Shown here: positions 14,401-28,800 of the stretch, piece by piece | How the letters are laid out: each line of letters opens with the position of its first letter | How positions within the stretch are numbered: the first letter of the stretch is position 1 | Source: Triplophysa rosa | Lineage: Eukaryota; Chordata; Actinopteri; Cypriniformes; Nemacheilidae | Direction: 5' to 3' | Length of the DNA stretch: 64,000 nucleotides | Assembly: GCF_024868665.1 (NCBI RefSeq) | Contig: NC_079891.1 | Coordinates: 34,059,701 to 34,123,700, forward strand | Program-made: the position numbers and the translations under genes | The notes under the pieces: generated by a model | Database searches by the model: none | What the model saw: the letters and a program-made list of their open reading frames with translations, nothing else | Told to the model about the DNA's origin: nothing

Positions 14401-17400
14401 GGCAACAAAAGTGAGTACACCCCTAAGTGCAAATGTCCAAATTGGGCCCAAAGTGTCAATATTTTGTGATATATTGCAAAGTTTCATTTCTTCAGTGTTG
14501 TGAAAAGATATAATAAAATATTTACAAAAATGTGAGGGGTGTACTCACTTCTGTGAGATACTGTATATTAAAGTATTTTTATTTAGCATTATTTTGTGCG
14601 TGTGTGTGCAGATGTGAGTGTGCATGTGGATGTGGATATAGGGCTCATGAATGCATGTGTGTTTGTGTATGTATGTGGATGTGTGTGCGCGGCTTGTATG
14701 TGTTTGTGGATGCATGTTTTTGTGTGGTGCGTGTGTTTTCTAAGTAGGTCTTGATCACGATCTCTTGCATTGCAATCATCCCATGTTCACACAAGATGCA
14801 TACTGTGAGACGTTTTTTTCCACAGCACACACACACACATCCATTCATTCGATCTCTATCGTAGTTTCCATCCCGGTGGAATCTAGTCCTCAAACATGAC
14901 ATGTCACGGTGTCTATCTAAACATGTGATCCCATGCCAACTACAAAACCAAGATGCTGTCTGGCCCTGTTTTTTATCCCATTTCATGACTTCTATATGGG
15001 TCACACTCAGTGTCCAGAGGTACAGATGGATTTCTGTAGTTTTCTTCTTGATGTTGGTCTCTAGATCCCCGATCAGATTCTAGTGTTCAGCTTCATTTGA
15101 AATGGCGCTATAAAACTTTTTCTGTACTCATAAATGAATGTGTCCGTGAGGAGTGATGTATGAGCGACTGTCAACGCTGCCTGTGCAGAAGGAAATTTCC
15201 TGCTGTGTAATAATTTGTTCCATCACCACAGAGCTTTAGCTTTCTGAGTACATGTAATGTTGATATTTCCCAGTTTAAGGTGAAGATTTAGCTCGACCGA
15301 CTTATGAAAAGAGGTGTTTGTTAAGGTGGTCCTTTGTTTGAGGTATTTATCACTTTGTATATTTTTTTATTATTTTTTAAAAGGTCTGTTAAGTTCAAAA
15401 GGAACATTTCATTCTTGTGACCCTTTTTTCTGTATTTGCTATTTCTAGGTATGTGTATAGGTAAAACGGTTGTTTTCTCCCAAAATTAAATTTCAAATAA
15501 AGATATTGTTTCTTTTTGCATTTATTTGCAGAAAATGAAAACCGGAGGAACAGGTGAAAATAACAGAAAAGATGCTCTGTATTTTTAGACCTCAAATACT
15601 GCGAAGAAAACAAGTTCATATTCACTTTTGTGCATGTATTTAGGAAAAGTTCTGTTTTGTTTTGACTTTGTCACTCCTCAGGTTTGATTTTGTTCAAATT
15701 CAACACGCACGGAACTGGAATGACCACAATACATCTAGAAATGCTGATTAAAGGAAAATTTGGAATGGTCTCTTAATTCTTTCCGCAGCCGCATCTGTGT
15801 GTACATATGCACGCAGTATACATATTTTTTTGTGTCTGTAGAAAGTCCTTCAGACAAGCCATGTTTTCTTGCCCCAGGCATATTAGCGTATCACCCACAA
15901 TTTTCTGCAGCCGTCAGTGGAATTTAAGATGTGTCTATTTTCTCTCATCATGTGGAATGCAAAAGTAAAAGCTTTAAACGTTATGCCCCAGAGGCTCGTA
16001 AACCAATGAGATCGCAGCTTCCATGAGCTCATGCCGGGACCAGCCGGAGTCATTATTAACCAGACACATGTATGGAAAGGGGGCGTGTCTATCGTATTCC
16101 CACCTCGGCTATAGACTTGTTGCTTATGTTCTGGAACGAGCTGGGTGGGCAAAGGTACAGTACAAACTAGTCAATCCTTTTGGGGAAAGCAATTCAGTAT
16201 GATGTTTCAAAATCCTTACACGTTAACACTGAAACACAGAATCGGCAGAATATTGAAGAATGTCCTAATTGAGGGTCTTGTATTTTCTGGTGCTGTTACC
16301 TCACACCAGACAACCACAAAGCTAAAAAAGAATAGAAAAAAAGAGTTTTTGCCAGTTGCTGTATTGATGTTATGTATGTGTTTGGGGAATGTTTAGGCCA
16401 GTTCAAACTTGGGCATGGCCACAAACAGTTGTCTAAAACCTGGTATTGCAAAACAGTTGGTCACATCTCAATTGCTTCCATTTATCTGAAACCAGAGCAG
16501 GTTGGTTTGCTCATTTGGGACGTCCTGCTAAAAGCCTGCTTGGTTATAGTGTTGAGAAAGGGTTTCACCAGCTGTACTCCAATACCATCTGTGCCCTGAA
16601 GTGGATGTTTGGGTTACCGACGTGTTCGGGCCTGGTTGCATCCGTGCACACTCGGCTCGGGCAAGCGTGCACCTATCATCAGATGAGGACAAACATTGCA
16701 ACAGCTGTTTCCAGTTCAGAACCGACAGCTGAAAGTATCAGAAAGAGATTCCAAAGCAAGATTGATTCGGATGTACAGTTGGAGAAAGGAAAATCGCTTC
16801 CAGGTTTACACTTTCGCTCATGGATTTATCCATTTTAACAGCTCAGCCTTGTGTTCCCTCTTGAGATTTTTTGGAGAGGAGTCCAGCATGCTTTTCACGT
16901 TGTTCACGTTGAAAAACATGCTGTTTATAAGTCACGTTGTTTTGAGCATGTTCCTCTACAGCCGAGACTCTCAGATACAGTGTTATACATGATTCATTTT
17001 AGATCATTTATTTTAAAGATGTAGTTATTGCAGCTTTTAATATCTATTAGTTTGGGAACAGTGGCACACATTTAAAGGTCCAATGTATCATTTTTCATCT
17101 TAGTTCTGTGTAAGCCACCGTAGTGCTTCAAAAGGGAGGAGGGAGGGGTGGAGTGAGCCGTTGGTTGCAATTCCTAACCTCACCACTAGAATCTCTACAT
17201 TGCTTCATTAAAACTTAGCTTCCGTTATATTGTTTTGTGTTACGCTACACAAATAAAGCAAATATACACTAATCCTACAAATGGCAACAAACACGCTGAC
17301 AATAAAAAGTTTTGATTCTGCATTTTGACAATATTGGTGGGAAATTAAACCGTTTAGAGTGTGCTTAAAGCGATGTTTCGGAGGCAAAACAAAATTGCCC

Positions 17401-20400
17401 CATGTTTTACTCACCCTCAAGGCATCCTGACTGAATATGACTTTCTTCTTGAAGAATACTGCAGACGGAGTTCTAATACCACGTATCATTTTTCTTCCAA
17501 GCGGTAGAATGGGAGTGAATGGGGGGCATTTTTTTTAAGCTTCAATAAGAGCATCCATCAATGAAAGAACGGCTCGTACACGGCTGCGTGGTTTTAACAC
17601 AGGTCTTCTGAAGCGAATCGATGCGATTGTTTGAGAGAAATATCCATATTGAGAGCGTTATTAATGTTAATGTCTAGCTTCCGTTATGTCTGGGCTGCGC
17701 GTGAACCTGAGGCTTGTTTTTCTGGCAAATGACGCAGGTAAGTTCCGGTAATGAACGTGGCGTTTTTAGTTTTGATGCAATAGGATACCATCTCCTCTGT
17801 GCGGGAGCTTTCGTCACCGTCATTTGCCGGAAAAACAAGCCTATGGTTCACGCGCAGCCGAGGGATAATGGAAGAAAAGTCCAAAAGAAAAGGACATATT
17901 GTTTTGCCTCTGACATATAGCTTTAAGTTTGATGATTTCATCTTAATTGACATCTCTATCATCATCTATGTTTGAAGCATAAAAATGCAATTTTCTCTGC
18001 ATATTTACTGTATCTTTACGTGTTAAAGTCAAATAACAATCAAAACAGACATTTCCTGTGAAAGTTTACAGTTGAGAATCGGGGTAAGGTAGGAAGACTG
18101 ATCTTTTATGTGCTTGCTCAGTAACTTTCAGCTTTTATTTGCAGAATATAAAATGCTCTGAAATAAATAGTAAAGTGCCGTTTTAGTGTAGCTGTACTCT
18201 ACGTTTCAATTTACGAGTTGTGCTTTTTTGTGTTGCTACAGTTGATCAGCAGAAAAGACAAGGCCACGTTTGAGAAGCTGGACTACCTGACATCTAAAGA
18301 AGAGAACTACGCCAGAATGAGGGAGTATATCAGATCGCTCAAGATGGTGCCCTGCATCCCTTATCTCGGTGAGTCTTTATTTGCTTCAGTTTGTGTCTGG
18401 CATTCTTTAGGTCGTCTCTGAAGAACTATTTCGAGCGTGATATAAACACAACAGTGGCTTCTCTGCAGATGACCTTCCACTTATTCGTCCTTGACTTATC
18501 CCTTGATATTAGCCCCTTGTGGATGGCTGGTTTCAGCTGGTGTCTTCCCTGGCCATGCTGGTCTGGTCTTGAGTTTTTGGTGCACTTCTTAGTGGGCGTA
18601 AGCTAAAGCTTTTTCCCAGCAGGCAGTACTGGGAAAGAAATTGTAGTTCCAGTTGTACAGTTATCTCATGAACATTATTTTTTTAAACCAATGATCACTA
18701 ATGCATGGGAAAGTCTTGGAAATGTATTAAGGTTGGAAACCTGTTATCCTAAAGTTCCCCGGAATAATGATAGCACGCAAAGATGCGTGGCGCGAGCATT
18801 TTCAATATGATAGAATTTTTGCAAGAAGCATTTTGAATCTCCGCCCGGAGTTCGAATGCGAAACATGCAAATCATGGTTTGTGTGTTATTATTTAGGCAT
18901 ATTTCATTTTTTTCTTGTGAACGCCCTAATTCCCCACACTAAACCCCAGCGTTTCTGCACGGAGCTGAAGTGGAACGTAAGGTTCTCATTACCGCACTGA
19001 CTTTCAATAAGTCCTGGAGACTCAACAGTAAATTGATTCCAAACCCTCTCGCTCTTCACGCCGATGTCCGTGAACGGGGATTGTTGGAAACTACGGCTCA
19101 TATTCTTTAGCCTTTAGTCACTGACAGCCGCTGTTCTGGTTTAAGCCAAATTGGGGAAGCACGCAGGAATGGCACAAGAGCCTGTGCCGTGTTAGACACC
19201 CCATGACACGAGATTTGACTTGTCTGCTACGGTCGAGTTAGGCATGCGATTTCTTCATGAACGTCTTAAAAGTCGGTTTGCCAAGAACATTTTGATATGA
19301 GATCTCGAACAGACCGTGTTCATATTTTTACAGTTGTGTTGTTAGCATCATACGTTGGCCAGATTGCCAAGAACATTTTGATATGAGATCTCGAACAGAC
19401 CGTGTTCATATTTTTACAGTTGTGTTGTTAGCATCATACGTTGGCCAGACATGAGGCTTGTATTCTAGATTAGGCTAAATAGTGCACGCCAAGTAACATA
19501 TTTAGTACGTGAACTCCGACGACCGAATGCACCTGAGGCAATTTCATGCTTATTGCGAATACCTTTGTGAGTTTATTTGGCCAAAAAAGCATTGCGTTCC
19601 AGTATGTAAACAGTTGTGTAGCAGTCTGTTGTGTCTGATCTTATAACCCATCATTTACAGTCATGTGTATGTGTGTGTATGCGCTTGCAGTAAACACGGA
19701 CAGAATGACTGGCTGTGTGTGAATGCCACACAAGTTCTTATTTACAATTTCATCACACACTTTCCTATAATGATCGTGTTTGCAGGGTGAGCTCACATGA
19801 ACAGCACCACGACGTGGCGGCTTTGTGACGGTAGCAAATTACTTCGGGTTATAATTTAGTTTTATCTTTGAATGTTGTCTGTTTGCAATCTTTAGTAGCA
19901 TAAGAATGAATAAAAAAACGCAGGTGAAGCATTTAATGCAAGTCTTTTGCTTTTCATGTTGTTGTTCTTGTACAATCTCTGCAAAGTTTTATGAGGGAAC
20001 CGTATCTTGTTATTTTTCTATGTAATGTGTTTTTAGTTATTTATGAAACAAGTAGTTATAAAAGCAAACGTGTCACACTTATTTTTTTACATAATGGTTA
20101 AAGATGGGGTAACATGCTATTTCATGCATTCTGAATTCTTTACACTGTTAAACTCTCTGGCTTCTCATGCTTAACATGGTCAACTTGTTAAAAAACGAGT
20201 TTGACGTATGACGTAGTATTTCTGTGCTCGAGACACTCCCCCAGCACTCAAACTTGTTTGGGAAAGTTTTTTTAAAAAGTCTGGATCCCTGCTTTGTAAC
20301 AGGGATCCTATTCCTTTTATTGGCCATTCTCCCAGAAAAGCACACCCATGTTTCATCCACTGAGCGAAAGAGCACGCCCACGCACTAGCGTAAGAGAAAG

Positions 20401-23400
20401 AGCACGCCCACGCACTAGCGTAAGAGAAAGAGCATGTCCACGCACTAGCGTAAGAGAAAGAGCATGTCCACGCACTAGCGTAAGAGAAAGAGCATGTCCA
20501 CGCGCTAGCGTGAGAGAAAGAGCACGCCCACGCGTCAACCAACAGCATGAGAAAGAGCACGCCCATCAATGTCGCTTCTCTGACTGAAGTTTAGCTGTGT
20601 TTGTTTGCTCACTGCATTTCGGTGATGAATGTTATATAAACGGTGAATATAACGCTGGATTTGGAGATCGTTCGAAACGTATAGATGGCGCGGTCCCAGT
20701 GCTAACATGCTGGACATGAACCGCACGCGGTAAGTCAAACTAAGTCATCTGTCTGTGTTTTGTTGAACAACTCAAAGGGTAATGCGATGATGTATTGCGT
20801 GCTTGTGCTGTGGTTCCGTCTCCCCTGCCTGCCTCCAGTAGCTCGTATTTTTCCCAAAATAATCGTACAGCTGTATCTCTCTTTTATACATTTGATTAAA
20901 CTAAGGACTCTTCGAAGATACGAAGGATGCAATACTACTGTATAGGTACTCAACATTTATATGAGATTTGCAGAAATTGTGTGTGTTACCCCATCTTTAA
21001 GATGTTGGAGAAGAGACTGAACTCCATTTAGCCCCTTAGAGCCTTCAGTTGCGTGTACTGATGTTTGCTTCACAGTATTTCTCTCAGCGCATCTGTAGAT
21101 CTAAAACAGCTTTAATTTTCCGGTAACTGGATTAGAAAAGTTATTGAATCCTTTGGCAGTTGATGGTAATGTTAACGGCACAGTGGCTGTACATAATTTA
21201 TTGGAAAATTCTGGTACACAACACGACAATACTTCCCCTTACAAAAACACTCACACTTCGTTTCTATGTACAAGGGGATTCTGTCAAAACAAGAGTTCTG
21301 TCTAAAGAACCATATGAAAATCATTCCAGGACGCACAAATGTTCATTTGTTGTAAAAAAAAGAAAATGTAAAGAAGACAGGTTTTTACACTTTGAAATGC
21401 TTTTCAAACATCTAAACATATTTTTTGACAACTAATTTGTTTCTTGAATTTGATTCTTCGTTTTGCATGCAGATAGATGCATGCATTCTCCCTTTTGGTA
21501 TTGATATATTGATGTGCACTTCAGATGGCTGACCATCTTGTGTAGTCCACTTCTTAGGGCGCCATTAGACAACTGGAACATACCATTTATATGAAGTCAA
21601 TAAAATGAAATGAAAATGAAGTTACAGTAACGTTATTCCTCTTTGTTATCACATGTAGCTAAATGTATGTTCACACTAATAATAATAAAATTACTGACAG
21701 TCACCGTGCATTTGATTGAGTTTTGCCATACGTTGTTCTTGTTGCCTCAGTTTACAAACTTATAAGAACATAATATATCACCAGTTAGGCACACTTGGAA
21801 AAATGTTCATGTTCAGCTTCTGTAGAGATCTTGCATCCCTGATGTGACAGAAGATCTGTGTGAGTTCTTTCTGTCATGAGGAGCCTGGGTTGCCAAGTCT
21901 GTCTGATTGAAGATTCTAGAGTGGATCTTAACGTGCTCTTCGTTGTCAGCAGAGCCAGGACACCATGAGGACGATTGGTCAAGTTGTGTAGGAAGTCATT
22001 GCACTTTTGTAGTTTTTAATTTTGCTACTTTGGTCTGAGTATGCATATTATGAATTCGTACGACTGGTAAACTACTGTAGGTAAACATTAAGAAAGACAT
22101 GAAGTTTAAAAGATTGCACTTTATTGCTTGTCTTGACTTTCTCCGCATCATGTTCTAATGGAAAGTGTTCGGATTTGGGCGGATCATCATCGTGACTTTT
22201 TTCAGGGAGTACGACCCCCCGCGGAACTCGGCCCAGTAAACTCCATCCTGGTAGCGACTGCGGTAATGACCACCTCGGTACCATACGCCGTTCAGGTTAG
22301 AGTGGGCACATGCATTGTACCACCAACCACCCTTTTGATAATGAGCACAGTTACCTGTGAAAGAGGAAATGTGAAATTGAAGTAAGCGAATGCTACACTG
22401 ATTGTCATTATATCAGTTTGGACTTTATTGCTGTCATACCTGTGTAGGCATCATGATCTCTGTCCAGGGTGGTGAACTGTTTTCCGTTGTGCCAGGTGAG
22501 AGAATCCCCAGCGTTTCCATGGTAACGCCCCACCTTCAGCTTGTAAAAGTCCGCCTCCGGCTCTAAGCGGAAGCTGGCGTATTCGGCAAACGTCTTTCTG
22601 CCGGACCAGTCCTCGAGGGTCACCAAAAGCTTGTAGTTCCCTTGGTTGGTCAGCCAGTAGATGTTCTCCAAACCAAGCCAGTATTCACCATCGATGTTGC
22701 CGAACCCTTGCTAAGAGAACAGACACAGAAAGAAGATTTGGATTATAAAATGCCTCTAAATTCTGATAGGATGAGCCACATTTAAACCATTCAAAAATAG
22801 ATTCAATATGCATATGGGTAGTTGACAACTGAACCGCACATGTGTCCTATGGTCTGACAGTAAAAATTTTGAGTAAGTCCCAGTGAAATTAAAAATGACA
22901 ATGCCTATTTTTTCATGAAATATTGCAACGTTTATTGTAAATAGTTTATCAATGTGGGTCACTCATAATCTTTAGTTAAAATCTGAAAATCCACTTCCTT
23001 CCTGTAATGACTGTCCATCTTAAATGACTATGTTAGACGGCTTGGGCGGCGCATCCGTTAACTCCTCCCCTTTAACTGTCAGTCTGCTCTGCTGCCAATT
23101 CCATTTCAAAATGCAACGGCTGTTTTTATACATCCAATCAAATCGCGGAGAAAGACGAAAGCCACGCCCACTATTTTCTCATTAGAAATTAGAGTCAAAA
23201 TACGGAAGTAAAAACGATCACAACTTCAGGTTCACGGGGACTTTAATAATATATTATTGTATGTTATAAATATTTATATTTATAATATAAAATATCATGA
23301 GAGAGGTTTATCTTCATTGTTAGTCTTTTGTTTTATTTTATCTCTCACACCATAGGACACATGTACGGCATTTGTCAACTACCCGTGAGCTCATAATTAA

Positions 23401-25788
23401 TGTATAGACTGAGTCTAATGTATAGATTGAATTTACTATAAGACAATTTGGATGAAAGTGTCTGCCAAATTTTATTAATGTTAATCAATTTCAATTTACA
23501 ACCCTGCAGACGGTGAGATTTGGTTGAAATCCAAGGAAGCACACACATCTGTCTTTGCATTAGACATCGTTATTCATTGAGAGGACGTTTAGTTTGGCCA
23601 CAGAATCTAAAACACCTGTACATGAGTTTAACTAGCTGTCGACAGACGGTCATTAAGTATTTCAACACTGAGTATTACATTAGAACGCAAGAAGTAATAA
23701 AGCATGATAAATCTCCCGCTAACACGTTTACTTTGCTCTCCTGAGTATTGCCTGAAGGATGTTTTAATGCTCACCAGTCTCAGCAATGAGATTATTTCAG
23801 CAATTATTTTGGTAAGACTTTACAATAACGTTATATTTGTTTACATTAGTAAATGCATTAGCTTACATGAACTAACGATGAACAATATAGATTTTCACCA
23901 TTGTTAATGCTTGTAAATGTTATTTAATTACTTTGCATTAACTAAATTGTTGACAAATACAACCTTATGTCACCATGGTTTTTGGATCAACTCTTTCTTG
24001 AGGCCACTTTCATAATTCATCCCCACTGGTGGTTTGAGAAACTTATGATAAAACCTCAGCAATCATTTGTATTTTCACATTTACTGCTTCATTAATTCAC
24101 TGCATTTTAAAGCGTTATCATTCATTAAATTCATTTTCATTTGTGGTCATTTTATGTGTTGCAAACCTGCCAGCACGGCCGAATCAGTGTAATGGTTAAA
24201 ACATGCTTTTGTTTGTCTAAAAAGCTTCGTCTGGCCCTGATTTTAGCCCTGCGTCTGATGTTATCAGCAGAGAGTTTCGTCAGGCGATGTTTTCGTGGGT
24301 GTGCATAGAAAAAACAACACAGCAAATCTGTGGAAAAGCCCTGGCCCTTTTTCCAAAACCTTTCCCGGCTTGTGTAACCACTAAATCCTGAAGACATTTG
24401 AGAGTGATGTTCTGTGTGACTTCGGAGGCTGCAAGAAGCCACAGTTTGCTGAGACACTGATGGGTTTAGACACTTTGACAAAGATGCACAAATTCATCAT
24501 CATGGCAGGATTTCACGGCAATGTGCGTCTCATTATTTTAACTAGGAATATGGCAAGCCGTACGAAAGTTGTTGTATCATCTAGTGATAGAGACTCAAGA
24601 CATTCATTTTGGTGTTAGGTTTTGAAATGCGGACTGCGCAATATATTTGTTGTTAAGCCCATGGGGGACATGTATATTGATCTGATCTGTAACGTTCACT
24701 TGCTTCCATTAAGTAAACTTAGTGAATACAGTATAAACACAAACTGCTTTCAGACCTTATATGTCTCCCAGTTTCGGAAGAAGTTGACCGACCCGTCCAT
24801 GCGCCTCTGGATGACCGTCCAGCCGCCGGGATCGTGTCTCTGCTCACACCAGACCTGCATCAGTTTGTTGATGTTTTCCGGCTTCACCAGATACATGCCG
24901 CTGTGTGTATGACCTTCGTCTAGAGCCTGCAGGCAGTCTTTAAACGGTCCTGTGTGCAAACATATTCATTACTCAAACAGACACATTCAGTAGTTTTTAT
25001 GGATACTTTGACCTATAACAGATTTCAGTAAACGACTGCATGTGGTATTTGAGAGAAAAGCCTGTGTCTTATTGCCTAACCTCTCACAGACCAGATTAAC
25101 TAAACACTATCGTTAGACGGACGATGAGGATTTCAGTCAACTCATTGGGTCTCATTCACTAAGCATGCGTACGCACAAATTTGTGCGTGAAACCTGCGTA
25201 CGAACGTTTTCACGAACAAATCATGATTCACTAAAACTTTCGTACTAAAATTTATTCTAAATGTAAGTAGGGATGTAACGATTCACCGTGAGCCGGTTGA
25301 AAATCGGTTATAATAAGTGACGATTCAAATCGGTTGAGGTGTGAACTGAATCGCAATACATTTTTTTGAACAGCAGGGGCCGCTATTTTCACTGCAAATC
25401 TAAACGTGGATGCTGATATTTCTTAAATGCAAAAAAATACAAGAAAAGCTCAGACAGTATTAGTTTGTTTATTTTAAAGAGACTTTTTCTATTATTAATT
25501 TGTTATAAAATTGCAGTTTAGTTTTGTTATTTGAAATAAAACATTATTTTATTATACAAAGAAACGTGAAGCATTTAAGAAATAATGCAAGGGAAGTTGT
25601 TCATTTCTAATTTGTTTCAACTCATTTTGTAAAATTAAATCGTGAGTAAATCGTGAATAAATCGCATCGTGAGATCAGAATCGTGACTCGCATCGCATCG
25701 TGAGCTGAGTGAATCGTTACATCCCTAAATATAAGACAAAAGATAGGAACAGCTGAAAGCGCAAGTACACAAAAATCACTAGTCTCTT

Positions 25789-25830
<42 letters not shown>

Positions 25831-28800
25831 AAACAAAATGGCAAACTGTATGTTTCATCTATTATCTAGGATAATAGTTATATACTTTAAATTATACATG
25901 TATATTTAAGATGTATATTTAATTTGAAAATGATTTCATCATATACAGTAAGAGAGTAAGAAAAGCTGCGTTAGACTATAGCTCGAGCTGCGAGGTTTCT
26001 CTGAACAACAGCGCTTTTACAGCCGGCTAACGACAACTCTGTAAACCGCGTGTCTGTATAAAAGGTGTTTTATTGTGTATTTTCAGGACTGCGCAGTTGG
26101 AATTACTTGAAAGAGCGTGTCTGTAGATAGCATCGCATGGGGTTGCCTGGAGTATCTTTGACTTAAGTGACGACAGGTGGTAAAGGAAAGGTTAAAGGCG
26201 GAAAAGCCCTTATATGGAGATGGACTGGGTGTGTTTTATGCAAATGACTAAACTCGTGAGTGGCCGCTCATTTAGAATACTCCAACTTCACAAGGGACAA
26301 GGTTCAGAACAAATTCATGTTTCAATTCAAAATCATTCGTTAGAAGTTCAAATGTGCGTATAAATGTGAAAAATCTACGCAAATATTAGTGAATGAGACC
26401 CATTGTCTTTTCTAGTGAAAACACATCTCCTGTCTCTGTTCACAGAAGCGAGGGCTGTTTGTTTGGTGAAATTACTGACCACGGTAAAAGAAATGACCTT
26501 TAATAGATGTTTGTGTACATTTCTCTTTATCATAGCAGCAGTAATTTATGAGCTGATGGGAAGACGGATATAATAAAAAGCCTGATGAAGTTGTGGTTTA
26601 CAGTAGACATAACACCTTAGGGGCACAGTACTGTAAATGTTGAACATATACAGTATTTATTTTTGTCTTTAAAAGAAAGATAAGTCCAATGTGCACTTTT
26701 TTGAAGACTCTATTGACTGAAATGTAACATAATATACATAAGGACATTAAATAATGAAGCGTTATGTTTTTATTATCTTAGAATGAGCTATTTCTATTTA
26801 CATGCTACAGAGCGCGTTTCATAAACACGTTATCTCCTCCGGCAAAGAAACAAAAACGTGATGACATCTTAGTTCTGTGTCAGCCACCTTAGTGCTTCAA
26901 AAGGGGTGGAGTGAGCCGTTGGTTGCAATACACAGCCTCGCCGCTAGATGCCGCTAAATTTCATATACCCTAAATATCTTTTTAATGAAACCTTGACTAT
27001 TTCACAAGTTTAAATAGGTGGATCATATTGGTTTCACTACTTTCATTGTACGTTACTAATTGTTTCAAATGTTAAACAAACTGAAACTGATCAGATTTTC
27101 TGTATCACACGTACTGCTGTGCTTTAAAATTAGCATCATTTGCTGTTATTTTCCAGTTTATTACTCTAAAGCTGCTTTCATACGCTTTGTGTTGAATAAA
27201 GTGCTAAATGAACAAAGCTGAATTAACTTGACGATGCAGAGCAGATCACAAAGTAATTTAGCAAATTGGTTGCTATGCAACACAGACTCAGCAACACAGA
27301 TGCAGTGGGGCATTAATACTGATGTAACGAGGTCAGAATTTTGGTCAGACCACACACGTTTTGAATGCCATGAGGGTGAACAAATTGTAAAACATGTATA
27401 TTTTAAGGTGAACTATCCCTTTAATTATTTTTCATTCTTAATGATGTCGATGAGCATGTATACTCCATTAAGACTGCTGTGTGTGTTTTTGGGATGGCTG
27501 TCGAAATGTTCCCAGGAAAAGAAAGTTGCGAAAGAGAACCGCATATTGAGGAGATACGCCTGGCCAAAACCTCCAAGAGGTTCTTGTTGCCCCACAGCAG
27601 AGCTGCTGTCGTTTTGATTTTTCACTAATACTATGAACAATGCTTTGATTGATTTCTAGTTTCTGCGTCTGCCTCTCAGTCTTCAATGTGCTTGACGTGT
27701 CCCAACTGTGTTTAGATCGATGCAGCAATCTGTACTGAAGTTCTCTCTCTTGTGTTTCGTACAGTGATGTGCTAAAATACTTATTTTGATTTGGTTTTAG
27801 TGTGACGAAGCTGCCGCAGATGTGTTCGGCTGTAGTGATGGGGCTGTTAAAGGGACAGTTCACATCATTTACTTAACCCTTAGATAATTCCAAACCTGTA
27901 CAATTTTATTTTTTCTGCTTGACACAAAGAAAGATATTTTGAAGAATTTCAGTATGCCATCCCCCATTGACTCCCATAGTATTTATTTTCCCTACTATGG
28001 CAGTAAATGCGGGATGAGATCTGTTTGGTTACTGACATTCTTCCAAATATCTTCCTTTGTGTTCAGCGAAACAAAGGCATTTATACAGGTTTAGAACAAC
28101 TTGAGGGTGAGTAAATGGTGACAGAATTTTCATTTTTGGGTGAACTGTCCCTTTAAGAGGAGAAATTTAAACCTAAAACAAGTTTATTATGAGCCATCTT
28201 AAATTATGATAATCTTAAAGCTAAGTGTTACTGTTACTTGATATGAGAAAGTGAAACATCTTGCATGTATATTATCAGGTCAAGCGTGTCCTCACCGACC
28301 TCATACCATTAAGCTTGTTTCATGGACAGACTTATGCAATCGCCACAGCTTAGAGGTCCTATTTTCTCATCTGAACTCGAGCCACGAGTTTCCAAATGGA
28401 GCTTGAGTCAATGCTGTTTTCATTATGACGCCATGCTCTCTGGACAACGTAAAATTGCCCTGAGGAGATGGAAAATCATGTAGAAAATGAACACGCACGC
28501 TCTCTGCTGCGATACCGGCTACTGAACGCTGTTTACGCAATCCGTCCTGCCTCTGTGTTCCTAGTAAAGAGTCTAATGAGTTTACTAACAAGCTTTGGTC
28601 CGGGAGGAGAATCACACTTTTCCAGTGGCGTTTATTTCAGACAGGATACTTATTAAGTTATTGTTTCCATGTTGTCTTTCCTCTTGGGAAAGTTTGTCTG
28701 CCAAATATTTGAATGCTGTTTTTTTTCCATTTAGGAGAACAAATTAGGTGGAAAATGCCTGGATGGGGGCTTCTGTTGAGACCACACCAGACGGGACGCT

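Larger units (their letters stand above)
11394..18241 (+). other. ralgps1 intron rich in repeats
   Basis: Contains the CA microsatellite near the donor, a MITE with an internal SINE (11990-12314), a Tc1-like miniature element (14206-14565), a TG-rich tract (14594-14745), one copy of an unclassified duplicated sequence (15664-15790) and a repeat at 17096-17204 that recurs at 26867-26965. Confidence 0.8.
25147..26401. mobile_element. Terminal-repeat element (GGGTCTCATTCACTAA ends) with a nested insertion
   Basis: The left end GGGTCTCATTCACTAA at 25147 and the near-complement TTAGTGAATGAGACCC ending at 26401 bracket 1.25 kb. Inside lie the nested hAT-like element and a CT microsatellite. The superfamily is unclear; ATT flanks both ends, hinting at a 3-bp target duplication. 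Confidence 0.7.

Noticed and set aside
20180..20569. 129-codon minus-strand ORF with repeated [10 protein letters not shown] units
   Set aside because: Product of a 30-bp minisatellite whose period divides by three; other frames are open too.
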